In this document: positions 63,611 to 64,000 of the stretch, one piece after another
Numbering within the stretch: position 1 is the first letter of the stretch
How the letters are laid out: each line of letters opens with the position of its first letter
Source: Porphyrobacter sp. HT-58-2
Lineage (GTDB): Bacteria > Pseudomonadota > Alphaproteobacteria > Sphingomonadales > Sphingomonadaceae
DNA: 64,000 nucleotides
NCBI RefSeq assembly: GCF_002952215.1
Contig: NZ_CP022600.1
Coordinates: 2,418,001-2,482,000, forward strand
Direction: 5' to 3'
The notes under the pieces: generated by a model
What the model was told of the DNA's origin: nothing
The model's input: only the letters and a program-made list of their open reading frames with translations
The model's database searches: none
Position numbers and translations under genes: made by a program

Positions 63611-64000
63611 GTGGCGATTGACGAGAGCCGGGCATTCAAGCCGATCAACATCGCCGTTCTGACCGTTTCCGACACGCGCACGCCAGAGACTGATACCTCG
63701 GGCGATATCCTCGCGGGCCGAGTGACCGGCGCAGGCCACATCCTGGCCGCGCGCACCATCGTGAAAGACGACGCCCACCTGCTTGCCGCCCAGTTCGAGG
63801 CGTGGATCGACGATCCGCAGATCGATGCTGTGGTCAGCACCGGAGGCACCGGCCTGACCGGGCGCGATGTCACGCCTGAGGCACTGGCGATGATCAATGG
63901 CGCGCGCGACATTCCGGGCTTTGGCGAGCTGTTCCGCTGGCTCAGTTTCAAGAGCATCGGCACCAGCACGGTACAATCGCGCGCCTGTGCGGTGGTGGCG
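63611..64000 (+). CDS. moaB: Molybdenum cofactor biosynthesis protein B (3' end outside window)
   Basis: Starts at a GTG at 63611, with GAGAGG upstream, and runs off the right edge after 130 codons, most of a usual 170-residue MoaB. The MoCF-binding core is visible: AVLTVSDTRTPETDTSG, VVSTGGTGLTGRDVTPEAL and FRWLSFKSIGTSTVQSRA. Involved in adenylylation of molybdopterin or a related step in molybdenum cofactor synthesis. Confidence 0.93.
   Translation, partial: MAIDESRAFKPINIAVLTVSDTRTPETDTSGDILAGRVTGAGHILAARTIVKDDAHLLAAQFEAWIDDPQIDAVVSTGGTGLTGRDVTPEALAMINGARDIPGFGELFRWLSFKSIGTSTVQSRACAVVA

Noticed and set aside
61624-63969. Minus-strand open frame of 781 codons opposite the lytic transglycosylase and moaB
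   Set aside because: Longest shadow in the window; spans several plus-strand genes with clear domains.
1-64000. CRISPR arrays, tRNA or rRNA genes, insertion sequences, prophage
   Set aside because: No regularly spaced repeats, cloverleaf-like sequences with T-loop motifs, transposase genes or phage genes were seen on reading both strands. A tRNAscan and IS search would confirm.

Overview
The window looks like a chromosomal segment of a GC-rich alphaproteobacterium, most likely Sphingomonadales and probably Erythrobacteraceae (Erythrobacter/Porphyrobacter type). This rests on separate nuoC and nuoD, an RNase E with an acidic insert in its S1 domain, an exosortase A (XrtA) exopolysaccharide cluster and a sphingomonad-style REP hairpin. 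The genus is an inference from gene content. No insertion sequence, prophage, tRNA, rRNA or CRISPR array was seen.

Region 1 (1-14930, minus strand) is the respiratory complex I operon nuoA to nuoN, with nuoN cut by the left edge. Five extra genes are stitched into it: an 86-aa protein between nuoD and nuoE, 47- and 58-aa membrane microproteins between nuoE and nuoF, a 66-aa membrane protein between nuoG and nuoH, and a 166-aa secreted protein between nuoH and nuoI. Almost all junctions are ATGA, GTGA or TAATG type, so the extras are translated with the operon.

Region 2 (15076-27158) is core metabolism and envelope: aldehyde dehydrogenase and a divergent thiolase, an SH3 protein, a 2-hydroxyacid dehydrogenase, a nitronate monooxygenase-like flavoprotein, a lipoprotein methyltransferase, prfB, an exported peroxiredoxin, PBP1A and a cell-wall amidase. 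Region 3 (27159-34674) holds rne with a long leader, a methyltransferase, a small membrane protein, an SDR enzyme, sdhB, a thioesterase and zapE.

Region 4 (34671-52696) is the XrtA/PEP-CTERM-type exopolysaccharide locus. A ten-gene minus-strand operon (46845 down to 34671) encodes the outer-membrane export lipoprotein, chain-length protein, tyrosine-kinase-like ATPase, beta-barrel protein, AAA ATPase, polysaccharide deacetylase, FemAB-like protein, glycosyltransferase, exosortase A without an EpsI domain, and an asparagine-synthetase-like amidotransferase. Next to it is an acyl-activation module: PLP decarboxylase and AMP ligase on the minus strand, and GNAT/FemAB-like protein, acyl carrier protein and two alpha/beta-hydrolase-fold proteins on the plus strand. 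No PEP-CTERM substrate, polymerase, flippase or initiating sugar transferase lies in the window.

Region 5 (52693-64000) is housekeeping: an RNA m5U methyltransferase, NAD(P)HX repair enzyme, a small lipoprotein, ilvD, an N-formylglutamate amidohydrolase, ispE, a small unknown, ETF-ubiquinone oxidoreductase, a uracil-DNA-glycosylase-like protein, a lytic transglycosylase and the start of moaB.

Three conserved genes (nuoG, rne, zapE) each carry a one-base deletion in a short G/C run. This points to consensus errors in the sequence rather than real pseudogenes.
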